A stretch of DNA of 64,000 bases from NCBI GenBank assembly GCA_050084515.1, contig CM114271.1, positions 32,302,001 through 32,366,000 of the forward strand, in the 5' to 3' direction. Below are positions 1 through 9,329 of the stretch, piece after piece; the first letter of the stretch is position 1, and every line of letters starts with the position of its first letter. Both the position numbers and the translations under genes were made by a program. A model generated the notes under the pieces. The model saw only the letters and a list, made by a program, of their open reading frames with translations. It was not told the origin of the DNA and did no database searches. This stretch comes from Blasia pusilla (taxonomy: Eukaryota; Marchantiophyta; Marchantiopsida; Blasiales).

Positions 1-144
1 TAAACCCTTGCATCTCTACAATAATATTGCTCTCATGTTCCCAAGTCTCCACGATATTGATGATGTCCGCCATCTCCCAAATTGGTAGAGCACTCACATA
101 CTTTGTTGTTGAAAGGCCTCGTACATTCCACATCAACACTCTCA
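1..144 (-). pseudogene. LINE ORF2 N-terminus (APE-type endonuclease), partial
   Basis: Immediately after ORF1, in another frame, the minus strand reads LRVLMWNVRGLS and about 20 residues later DIINIVETWE. These match the first two blocks of the apurinic endonuclease domain of L1 ORF2 (the N of WNVRG and the catalytic E of the ETW block). The rest of ORF2 lies outside the window. An upstream TAG precedes the frame, so translation probably begins at or near the M of the first block. Confidence 0.65.
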
Positions 145-181
145 GCTTCTTGGATTGCTAGGTTGATAACTCTCTTTTTCT

Positions 182-916
182 CTAGGTAACAATTGTTCGA
201 CCATCGCGTAAATAAGCAATAAAACCTGCTTCTTGAGCCTCTTTGACCTTTGCAAGCTCCTTTCTCCTAGCTTCGACTTGTAGAAGTGTAAGATCAGGAT
301 CCAACCATATCCTACGTCCTTTGAGAATGGCCTTGTTAGCCATAGCAGTATCACGTTTAGTTTGATCAACAAACTTAACTAGAATGGCACGAGGTTGTGT
401 TCCCATTTTCCCAATACAAAAATCTTAAACCAAGTCCGGGTTATGAACATGAAGTGTATCAACCAAGAACTTGGTGACGACACTCTTCACCTCTTCGCTC
501 TCTGTTTCTGGCAAACTTGAGATTCTCACATTCTTTCTATGGGCAAATTGGTTTTCCTGTTCTATCTCTTGCTCTTGATAGAAAGAGATATGAGGAACCT
601 TTGTACCTTCAGCATAAGATTTCATTTTCACTTCTAACGTTTCAACAACCTCATGCAATCTTGAACTATTGGGAGTAGTCACTAATGATGATGCCTTCTC
701 TTGAACATCCGCAACAGATTTGGAAAGATCGAGCATCACACTAGAACTATCTTTCAACACTTTCTTCAAAACGTCTTGCGTTGCCTTTAACTCTCGGATT
801 TGAATATGTGCAAGGTTTAATTGAGAATTTTTTACCTTGAATTCTTATTGAAGCTCTTTCAATTCATGCAAGACCACTTGCACTAGATTCAAGATTTCCT
901 CTTGAGTAGTCATCAT
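182..916 (-). pseudogene. LINE-1 ORF1-like RNA-binding protein, two nonsense codons
   Basis: This frame of 245 codons starts at a double ATG at 916 and runs to a stop at 182. It is interrupted by stops at 845-847 (codon 24) and 425-427 (codon 164). The N-terminal half is rich in heptad-like leucines and charged residues, as in the coiled coil of L1 ORF1 proteins. The middle has RKNVRISSLPE, resembling the start of the L1 RRM. The C-terminal third (ILVKF, then GRRIWL.PDLT, then a KEAQEAGFIAYLRDGRTIV tail) matches the conserved C-terminal domain of ORF1p. The protein would bind LINE RNA to form the retrotransposition particle. Family assignment rests on these motifs only. Confidence 0.7.
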
Positions 917-1029
917 GTAGTCGACTTCACTACATCCCAGATATTGCACGACCTCCACTCAAGTATAACCAAATCTCCAACACCACACAACTTCTGCTCA
1001 AGAAATTGGTTATAATTGAAATTCGTAGG

Positions 1030-2325
1030 ACTAGGGCGCCTCTTAAAATCTCAACTTCATATGACACTCTACCTCAAAAATATGGCCTCAGCAAGATTCA
1101 GATCTGAAATCCAAAAATCTACAAAAGTAGAAACTCAAATATCTCACAACTTCGTCTCTGTGACTCGGTTGTGCTTGCAATTTTGAGGGCTAAGGCGCCT
1201 TCTTACACTCCACATTACCTAAAAATCTCAGTTTCATATGACACTTTGCCTCCAAGATATGGCCTCCGCAAAATTTAAATCTGAAATCATAAAATCTAGA
1301 AGAGCAAAAATTTAAATCTCTCACAACTTCATGTTTGTAACTCTGTTGTGCTTGCAATTTTTAGTGCTATGGAAAATCTTTACATTCCACATTGCCTCAA
1401 AATATGAGCTTCATATAACACTCCACCTCAAAGATATGGCCTCCGCAAGATTCAAATATGAAATCATGAAATCTAGAAGAGCAAAAAATTAAATCTCTCA
1501 CAACTTTGTCTCTGTAACTTGGTTGTTCTTGAAATTTTAAGGACTAAAGAGAATTTTTATAGTTCATGTTGCCTAGAAATCTCAGCTTCATATGACACTC
1601 CACCTCAAAGATATGGCTTCCGCAAGATTCAGATCTAAAATCCTGAAATTTACAAGAGTAGAAACTCAAATCTCTCACAAGTTCATGTTTGTAACTTGGT
1701 TGTGCTTGTAATTTTGAAAGCTAGGGCGCCTCTTTACATTCCACGCTGCTTCAAAATCTCGACTTCATATTACATTCCACCTTAAAGATATGGCCTCCGC
1801 AAGATTCAGATCTGAAATCATGAAATCTAGAAGAGCAGAAACTCAAATCTCTCACAACTTCGTCTTTGTAACTCGATTGTGCTTGCAATTTTTAAAGCTA
1901 GGGCACCTCCTTACACTCCGCATTTCCTCAAAATGTTAGCTTAATATTACAGTCTATCTTAAAGATATGGCCTCCGTAAGATTCAGATCTAAAATCATGA
2001 AATCTAAAAGAGTAGAAACTCAAATCTCTCACAACTTCGTCTCCGTAATTTGGTTGTGCTTGCAATTTGGAGGGCTAGGTGCCTCTTCACACTCCACGTT
2101 GCCTCAAAATCTCAGCTGCATATGACATTCCACCTTGAAGATATGGCCTCCGCAAGATTCAGATCTGAAATCCTGAAATCTACAAGAGCAGAAACTCAAA
2201 TCTCTCACAACTTCGTCTCTGTAACTCGATTATGCTTCCAATTTTGAGGGCTAGGGCACCTCTTCACACTCCATGTTGCCTCAAAAATCTCAGCTTCATG
2301 TGACACTCCACCTCAAAGATATGAT
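1030..2325 (-). repeat. 177-bp tandem monomers in the LINE 5' leader
   Basis: The landmark TATGG (in GATATGGCCTCCGCAAGATT) recurs at 1081, 1258, 1435, 1612, 1789, 1966 and 2142, with a degraded one at 2320, giving spacings of 177, 177, 177, 177, 177, 176 and 178. Each unit also carries a CTAGGGCGCCTC-like block and a CTCTCACAACTTCGTCT block. Units are roughly 80-90 percent alike by eye. The array lies directly 5' of ORF1 on the LINE strand, the place where rodent L1 elements have promoter monomers. A satellite that the LINE abuts by chance is the alternative. Confidence 0.85.
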
Positions 2326-2329
2326 CGGG

Positions 2330-2535
2330 GTGACATTTCACCGCACGATTGCCCCCCTTGCTCTTGAAGTAAGTCTTCAACATGTATTTCCAACAACATA
2401 TGTTTGTACACAACATACATTGATGATTACATCTACACCACACAAAACCGATCTTTCCCACACACGGGTAGATCCAAACATGTATAAAAATCAACTCATA
2501 CATATACATGGAGATCACACAACCGTCCCCTAGTT
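2330..2535 (-). repeat. Polypurine tract and truncated 3' LTR of the gypsy element
   Basis: On the minus strand the purine-rich CTAGGGGACGG (2534-2524) is followed by TGTGTGATCTCC, which fits the TG start of an LTR at 2521. The same junction (purine tract, then TGTGTGG) recurs on the plus strand at 36341-36355, and a related LTR start is readable on the minus strand near 35875. The LTR is interrupted near 2330 by the LINE. Confidence 0.65.
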
Positions 2536-2598
2536 GGCAGTTAGATCCCCCTAACTCCAGATAGAAAATATCACATCTCTCTCACATGACCTATTACC

Positions 2599-3458
2599 CT
2601 AGACATATCTCGGACACATCCATTGTCCTGTGGGAACTACATCAAGAGGGGGGGGTCAAACATGATATATGCCACCCTCGAGAACAACCATCACATATCA
2701 ATATGGTGGCTGCACCCCTCGCAGATCTACACAAGCATGCAGGTACCACTGCCAAGCTCGGATCCACTGTCCCGTCTACGTTCGGAAGATGATGTGGCGC
2801 ACAATTGCGCACATGATCCTTCCAAACCATACCACCCCGTCCCTCCAACATGAGGACTCCGGTCGGTAATACCTCGCGCACACATAGGATTGTGCGCCCT
2901 AGAGTGACATCTAGCGTCGTGGATGCCATCTGTTGTAAATGCACGTAATCTCCAGGATGAAACCTCATAATCCCTGGATGATAACCTCCTCCACGAATGG
3001 TTGCATACCTCAATGTATCTCTATGTTGAGCAATAGCTAAGTTCTCAAAGGCCATAGGCATAACTCTACGAAAAACCTCCACCCTCTGAGAACATGCTTG
3101 TACCCACACATCTGGATCATCAAGATCTAACACCTCTGCCATGTCACGTCGAATATTTGCAAGTAAATTTGGCTCTCTACCAAAGAGCAAAAAGTACGGT
3201 GAAAATGACGCCAAGGATGCATGCCGACTAAAACGATAATCCATAGCCAACCATGGCAATTGTAGGTCCTACTCCCTCAACTATCCCCGTTGCAAGCCAT
3301 ACTTACGCAATCCTCTCCTCATCCTCCCATCCGTCTCAAGATGATCTTTGGACGTGGTGCGGTGATCTATCAGCGCTTGATCACACAAGGCCTGAAACTC
3401 TCCCCTAAACTCGGTACCCTGGTCAGTCAACACCTCCGTCGGGGCACCAAAATGACTA
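2599..3458 (-). pseudogene. Gypsy integrase, catalytic-core end to C-terminus, with PHD finger
   Basis: From 3458 the frame reads FGAPTEVLTDQGTEF, holding the second catalytic Asp. It then reads DHLETDG joined directly to a RRGLRKYG-type block, so the short segment that should carry the catalytic Glu is missing. The C-terminal region (3259-2760) has SPYFLLFGREPNL and a GDYVHL/GRTILCVREVLPTGVLMLEG block, the SH3-like DNA-binding domain of gypsy integrases. It then runs into a PHD-type zinc finger (2737-2605): C-x-C, an ILICDGC block, WHISC, and in a second frame a W and CPR just before the stop at 2599. A run of eight C residues (2647-2654 on the plus strand as G) marks the frameshift. A small deletion seems to have removed a Cys of the first pair, and the last Cys reads Tyr. 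Confidence 0.8.
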
Positions 3459-3459
3459 A

Positions 3460-4741
3460 TAAATGGTAAATGGTAAATGGTAAATAGATCAGGCCCGTGG
3501 GACCCAAAGGATCAAAAGGCTGAAAAACACATTACAAGTCATTCATGCACTGACCCTGAAAAAGATCCTTAAGATCTTCTCCTAGCTACAGCCTAGAGCA
3601 CTTTAGCGATGAATGATGACGTCCCTAAGATAACAACCTAAATCATAAGGCACTAGCTTTAGTAAAGAATAGAAATTCTCCACATCTATTTTATGAGCTA
3701 GTCTAATCTCTTCATACCTTGGACATGTAACAAACACATGCTCTTCATCCTCAATATTTTCTCCGTCACATAACTTACAAATTCGTTCACTTCTATCAAT
3801 TTTAAACCATCGTCCTTCCTCAATTCCTAGCCTATGAGACCCAGTTCTATGACGTGCAATAATATTTCGTAAGAAAGTGGAGATCCCCGCAAGTAGGTAT
3901 CCTTATTCACAATATACAAGCATAGGATTAACATGAAGTTGATAAAACTCCATTTTGGTGCCCGGACTGCTCCAAATGATGTTGAGAAATTGCTTTTGTA
4001 GATGCTCACGGAGGGCCATCGGTTTCAAGTCCCAATCGCTTTCCGCCACATTGCACTTTGAAGACCAAGTCACCACATCCGCCATCCACCTTATGGAACG
4101 TGTGGCTCGCAAAGCTTGATGAGGGAGGCGAGAAACATCAAGAGATCTCACCCTTGCGATGTAAGTGATGGTCAAGTAAAGAGCTTAAGCTTCTAGAGGA
4201 AGAAAACCTGTTTCCGCAAGAAGAATAGCATACGGAGTTTGGTTTCTTACACCCAATTCTTCTTGTAGAAAGATCTTTTGCACTCTTTCCACGTGATCCC
4301 AACCTGTCTTCTTACAACTAGAGCCCCAAACTTGGGTCCCATATAAGATCACCGACAACACTAAGCTCCTAAATAAGAATTTCTTAAGACTCCAAGACAC
4401 AAGATGAGCTCTTCTACACCGGTTTAAAAATGAATATAGAGCTTTGTAACTAGCTTCTACTCTCTTTTGCACGCAAAGTGCCCAACTATAGTCATAAGAG
4501 AAATCGATGCGTAGATATTTGTAACTCTTCATTTGTTCTAATTGTAGACCTTTGTAAAAGAACGAGAACTAGGATCTAGTACCCACTATAATGACTTTAG
4601 ACTTCTCTATATTAACCTCCATCTGATTCTGGGTATAAAACCTTGCTAAAGTGTCGAGGTGCTTTTGTAAACTTATGCCATCATATGCTTTTGTAAACTT
4701 ATGCCATCATAAGTTGTTCCCTTGCTTGCCTTATCCGGTAG
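3460..4741 (-). mobile_element. 5'-truncated LINE fragment inserted in gypsy integrase
   Basis: The insert is flanked by the 7-bp direct repeat TGACTAA (3453-3459 and 4742-4748), and the gypsy reading frame resumes across it. Its 3' end (low coordinate) is a tail of (TAAATGG)3 at 3460-3480 followed by TAAATAG. The body encodes the C-terminal part of a LINE ORF2. At the 5' junction there is a perfect 26-bp tandem repeat (4660-4685, 4686-4711) and a 33-bp segment (4711-4743) copied, with one mismatch, from gypsy sequence at 4770-4802. Confidence 0.8.
3640..4560 (-). pseudogene. LINE ORF2 C-terminal part (RT thumb region and zinc finger)
   Basis: From 4532 to 4185 the minus strand reads YKYLRIDFSYD, LYSFLNRCRRAH, LYGTQVWGSS and LGV, the thumb/connection blocks that follow the catalytic core of plant LINE reverse transcriptases. 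Further on (about 3790-3660) another frame reads CKLCDGENIEDEEHVFVTCPRY, the zinc-binding C-terminal motif (C-x2-C, H, C) of LINE ORF2. The catalytic RT core and endonuclease are absent, consistent with 5' truncation. Several frameshifts separate these blocks. Confidence 0.75.
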
Positions 4742-5110
4742 TGACTAAGCACACGATCTAGGAGCGCATAAGCTGTTCCCTTGCTTGCCTTATCCGGTAG
4801 TGCCACCAACTCTATCCACTTGGAGAAATGCTCCACCATGACCAACACATACCTGTGATGACGCCCCGTCAATGGCAAAGGTCCCGCAAAGTCTAAACTC
4901 CACCGATAACCTAAACCCATAATCGGCAAAGGATGTAACTGCAGAGTGGGAGCATTTAAGGATGCTCGCACTCTGTCACATACCATACATCTGGCCACAA
5001 ACTACTGTACCCCAGTATGAATGCCACGCCACCAATACTGAACCTGGAGTAAGTTATAAGTGCGCTTTACTCCAAAATGCCCCAACTCCTCATGGGCATG
5101 TCGCACTACA
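4742..5110 (-). pseudogene. Gypsy integrase N-terminal zinc finger and start of the core
   Basis: On the minus strand from about 5107 the frame reads HEELGHFG, and after ~25 residues CMVCDRVRA. This is the H-H-C-C zinc finger of retroviral-type integrases, with one stop in between. It continues with YRWSLDFAGPLPLTG (first catalytic Asp in LDF) and HFSKWIELVALPDK, reaching DRVLSH just before the LINE insert. The rest of the core is at 3458 and below. Confidence 0.8.
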
Positions 5111-5373
5111 CGTGCTCGTTGGGAAGGATGAGGTACCACTCATATCCTACCATCTTCCCATACCTGCAAAATATGAGTCCCCTCCCACCTAAACCTCATA
5201 GCTCTCTATAGGATCCGATCCCGCTCCCTAGCACTCACTGTGCCCACTATGACCCCAGTGCGCAAGAACTCCACAACCTCCACATCGTCATGGACATCAC
5301 GACCACATGTTGCCTCCTCACTAACCTCCACATCCAAAGACTCATCATCCAATCCCACCACTGGAGTCATCAC

Positions 5374-6039
5374 CTATGACTGACCTACCATAGTCAACCA
5401 ACAAAGATAGGCAGATGCATGCCCACCGGGCACCATCTCCTCATCACTCTCTCCATGCCATCGAGCTCCTGTATCGTCTCTTTGATTCGGACATGGGTTA
5501 CGACTCAATCCATCCGCATCTTGGTTCAGCCGACCTAGCCTGTGAACCACCTCAAACTCATACTCCTGTAGTAATAGAGCCCACCTGGCAAGCTTTCCCG
5601 TAAGCTTGTCGGACTCCATCAACCACCTCAACGGCTGATGATTAGTGATAAGTGTGAAAGGGTTGCCGAATAAATAGCACCTGAAATGTGCCACGGCCCA
5701 CACTATAGCCAAGCACTCTCCCTCATAGGAGCTGTACTTTGCCTCTGCAATGTTGTTCAATCGGCTCGCGTAAGCCACAACGAACTCCCTCTCCTCGTCA
5801 TCCCTCTGAGTAAGCACTGCTCCTAGATCCAACATGCTCCAATCCGTATATAACTGGAATGGGCGACCCCTAACCGGTCTCTGTAAAATGGATGAGGACG
5901 TGAAGCTCTCCTTGAGCTCTTGAAATGCTCGCTCTTGATCATCTCCCCACAACCAAACCTGATCAAGTCTCGTCAACAAAGTCAAAGACTTTGCGATCGC
6001 ACTAAAACCCTTGACATACCGTGGATAGAAGTTTGCCAC
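5374..6039 (-). pseudogene. Gypsy RT connection and RNase H domains
   Basis: This 221-codon open frame starts with the RT tail (NFYPRYVKGFSAIAKSLTLL), typical of Ty3/gypsy. It then carries RNase H: the first catalytic Asp in LYTDWSMLDLGAVL, the Glu in YSSYEGECLAIVWA, LITNHQPLRW and NQDADGLSR. In active elements the third block reads D where this copy has N (TNHQPL), so one catalytic carboxylate is lost although the frame is open. RNase H would degrade the RNA strand during cDNA synthesis. Confidence 0.85.
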
Positions 6040-6870
6040 TCCAAGAAATGCTCAGACTCGACTCACATCTGTAGGGCGTGGAATCTGCGCAATAGCCTCC
6101 ACCTTTGTCTGCTAAACGCCTAACCCACTCGGGTATATAGTGTGTCCCAAGTACTCAATCTACTCCTGAAAGAATCTGCACTTGCTTGGATGTAACTTCA
6201 CTCCATGTAACTCCAATCGCTGAAACACCTCCTCCAGGTGTCACCCATGCTCCTCAACCGTGGAACTGAAGATAAGAATATCATCTATGTAACATCATAT
6301 AAATTCCAAGCCAGCCAGAATCATATCCATCACTCGCTGAAACTCTACAGGCGCGTTCTTCAACCCAAATGGTAAGAACCGCCAATGATACAAGCAATCT
6401 CTCCCGAACCGATCTATCCCCCATAATGTTGTCTTCTCCTTGTCTTCCAACCTGATAGGAAGTTGATGATAGCCAGCACAGAGATCTTAAGTACTGAAGA
6501 TCTTTGCATGCCCTACCGCATCAAAGATCTCCTCAGGAGTAGGCATGGCGTATCGATCTGACCTCGTTTGTCGATTGATAGGACGGTAATCTCCACACAT
6601 CCGTATATCCATCCAATTGCCATACATATCCTAGCTTCTTCGCTAACATGATTGTGGTAGATGCATACTCCCCATGTGGTAATTCCACAAGTCCTGCCTC
6701 CAACAAGTCCTGACTCCTGTTCTGAATCAAGGTTCGCTCCGTATTAGAATACTTGTAGGGTTGACAAAAGATTGGCGTATCACTAGCCAACTCAATCCGT
6801 ATCCCGGGACCCTTCAGCGTACCTAAGTCTCTCATACTGAAGGCAAAACAATTGACATGCCCTCTCAAAA
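6040..6870 (-). pseudogene. Gypsy reverse transcriptase
   Basis: Between 6868 and 6040 the minus strand carries the RT blocks in order: IELASDTPIFCQPYKYS and LLEAGLVELPHGEYAST (fingers), then DLCAGYHQLPI (third block), LPFGLKNAP, the catalytic YIDD at 6291-6280 followed by ILIFSSTVEEH, and KCRFF..IEYLGH. The YIDD box itself is intact, but a TGA precedes it by two codons, and more stops and frameshifts interrupt the frame. It would copy element RNA into cDNA. Confidence 0.85.
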
Positions 6871-7239
6871 ACCTATGAACTCGCCGTCACTCTCCTCCTA
6901 TCAACTTGACACCTATCACAAGCTCCCAAGTCCCCATCGTGACACTCGGAGAGGACGCAACCTCCGACTTTGGTTCCTATGTAGCAACTCTAGCCACCTC
7001 CGCAACAGCTACTCCACTCTGACCTCCTACACCATGCTCCACATCCAAAAAATGAACATGTGCTACTGTGGCCACCTTCGCACTCTCTGCTCGAACGATG
7101 TCCCAAGAAGTCCATGGGTGTCTATCTCTTCTCGTCCCGCCCCCAGCCAATGCCTATACAGACCCTATAGGCAATGGTCCAGCTTGTGGACGTGATGAAA
7201 TGGATAACACTCACATCCGTCTCTCCTCAGCCATACCTA

Positions 7240-8200
7240 AGCTGACTATCAATGTGAGACAGTTGAGGTCCATCGCCTGTCCCAACACCTATCTTCGGGA
7301 TGCCTCAGTCATACCTAGCACCGCCGTAGTACCTATAGCAAACCCCATGGCGCGCTCGCGCTCATCTGCTGTAGGCTCCTCCAATGCTCTGGTCACCTCA
7401 TCCCAAATCATGCCTGGTCCTCCCTAACGAAAGGCATGGGATGCTGGGAAGCTCACCAACGTAGGTAAGGTTGCCCTCAACTCCCCCACCCTATTGGCCA
7501 TCGCCAACGGTGGTCTATCATCCCGTGTCACCATTTGAGATCGACGCCCTAAGCCCAAAATAGCATCCACTGTGAGATGTGGTGCTCTCTGGACTCCATC
7601 GTATGCTCAACTCAGTACCTTTGATGGTATCAGGTTCGTCCATCATAGTCATAGACGATGGGCACGTGATCCAACTCTCGCTGCATCTAGCAACACAGTA
7701 GGTCCCAACCAGAACCTCACCTAATGCACATACGTCATCACACGTGCACGAGTGTCTCCCAACAACGGCACGTTCTCCAAAATGTACGTTTGAGAACATG
7801 TCTAACTCTATTGCAAGTGCCATACTACTCGCAGCATCTCCCAAACCATCCTTGACCTCGGATCCTGCAATCCAAATCCTCGGCCAGTTGATGAATGACC
7901 CTGACAAGGCCATCCAGAAATCACCAAATGAATGGTGCCAACTCTATCCAGATTTTGCGCCCCCACCAAAGAGATGTATGTTGATATCCCCGTACTGCAC
8001 ATACAGGCAATAACTCAAGATACCTGTGGACCAATCTCGCTACGTAACGTAATGATACTCGCTGCGCGGTCTCATCTCTCCACATAAAGGTACTGATGCA
8101 CCCGTATGCAAGCCTCCAATATTGCAGCCAATCCAGTGCTAATCCCTCCAAAGAGATCTAACACCCTAACACCCTCCTCTACACACTGCCACACAACGGG
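7240..8200 (-). pseudogene. C5-cytosine DNA methyltransferase captured by the gypsy element (decayed)
   Basis: A full-length C5-MTase domain of about 320 codons is readable in three frames in canonical motif order. Motif I is VLDLFGGISTGLAAILEA (8164-8132 and on), which binds S-adenosylmethionine. Motif IV is VISGWPCQGHSSTGRGFG, with the catalytic Cys in PCQ at 7909-7901, followed by GLQDPRSRMVWEMLR. Motif VI is YILENVPLLGD (ENV at 7777-7769). A motif VIII-like region is LLDAARVGSRAHRLR, then WTNL. Then come LRATLPTLVSFPASHAFR, EEPTADERERAMGF (about 7376-7341) and VLGQAMDLN as motif X (about 7290-7264). Linear I-to-X order excludes the permuted DRM type; the end is reminiscent of DNMT3-like enzymes. 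One frameshift after motif I, others later and about six stops make it non-functional. It sits between protease and RT, so it was probably part of the polyprotein. Confidence 0.85.
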
Positions 8201-9076
8201 TGTGGTATCCAGTGGGGTCAACGTCTCCACTCCAAGAGCCCAATCGCCACGTGACTCTCGCTGCTCCAGGATAAAGGCATGACTCTAGGCCTGCCTCACG
8301 AGGTCGTCGGCACTCCTCTATAGCTCTCGAGTCATACCCCACAATGGTGAAGAGGTCTCACCAACACGGGAAGAGACACCAGCCATGTCCTATCTCTCCA
8401 TGGGACTATCCGCTACTAGGACATCCTCCGCATGTGCGTTCCCCTCCAACAACTCTCCTGGCCAACTAACACTACTTGTGAAAGCTGCCAACGTGGTCAC
8501 ACACTCGTCTCGTGATCGACCACCTTGTCCCGCAAACTGCACCGGTAACCGACTTATCCGCCCGTCACCTGACCGCCATCCAGGCCGATAAGCAACGGTC
8601 TCCTCCTAGAAGTCAAGGATGAATCCTAGGGGATATAACACTATACTCCCCACCAATACATTGTACGACTCAGCTGGTGTCGTAATCTCACATGTGCGCA
8701 CCATAGCACTATCTGTCGCATGCTCTGGCTGGACTCTGACAACTATCTCCTCTCGAGTCATATACTGCGTGGGTGATACATCCCCAATTAAGGTCTGTAT
8801 CTGGAAGGGACAAGTCTCAATGTCGGCCTTCCGTAATCCCAATGCTAAACACGTGGCCTTCCCTAACATCAAGGGCTGCGCTCCCGAATCAAGTAGGATG
8901 CGCTGCGGGTGGTAAACTATCCCCGTCGGACTAACCAAGCGAAATACTCGAGCTCGGTTATCCAGTAACACTACTCCATGTGTCACCACTCCTCGCTCTA
9001 TGGCCGATTGAGCTGGCATATCTACCAACTTTGCCCGTGCCGCATGCCATGACTCTGTCGGGAACGTCCCGAGCAC
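8200..9076 (-). pseudogene. Gypsy aspartic protease and linker to the methyltransferase
   Basis: The open frame 9076-8606 contains VYHPQRILLDSGAQPLMLGK, with the catalytic D-S-G triad of a retropepsin, followed by hydrophobic blocks and NVLVGSIVLYPLGFILDF, the usual flap and C-terminal region. The protease would cut the polyprotein. From 8600 to 8200 the sequence continues as a linker of about 125 codons (with a frameshift and a stop) ending DTTPVVWQCVEEGVR, which leads straight into methyltransferase motif I. Confidence 0.75.
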
Positions 9077-9329
9077 CGGCTCTTAGGGCAAGTCCACCAT
9101 CTTCTCAACTACCTCTGAACAAGAAGCAGTCACCTCTCCACGCTCACACAACGTGGCGGCCAATTGGAACACCTCAACTGGTCCAACTCCCAATGTCGCC
9201 AACTCTATGGCGAAAAATAACGGAGTCTGACTCACTCTAGTGGCCACCTCCAACACTATGGTCGACACTGACTCCACTCGAGCCGGCATAGGAGTTGTCA
9301 CTCCAACTCCTCATGAAGTCGATGTACGT

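Larger units (their letters stand above)
1..2325 (-). mobile_element. 5' part of an L1-like LINE, cut by the left window edge
   Basis: Read on the minus strand this stretch has the order of a LINE-1 element: a tandem-repeat leader (about 2325 to 1030), ORF1 (916 to 182) and the beginning of ORF2 (144 to 1), which runs out of the window. Beyond 2330 the sequence changes to the terminal repeat of a gypsy element, so the LINE appears to have inserted there. The coding parts carry in-frame stops, so this copy is dead. I did not identify a target-site duplication because the 3' end is missing. Confidence 0.75.
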
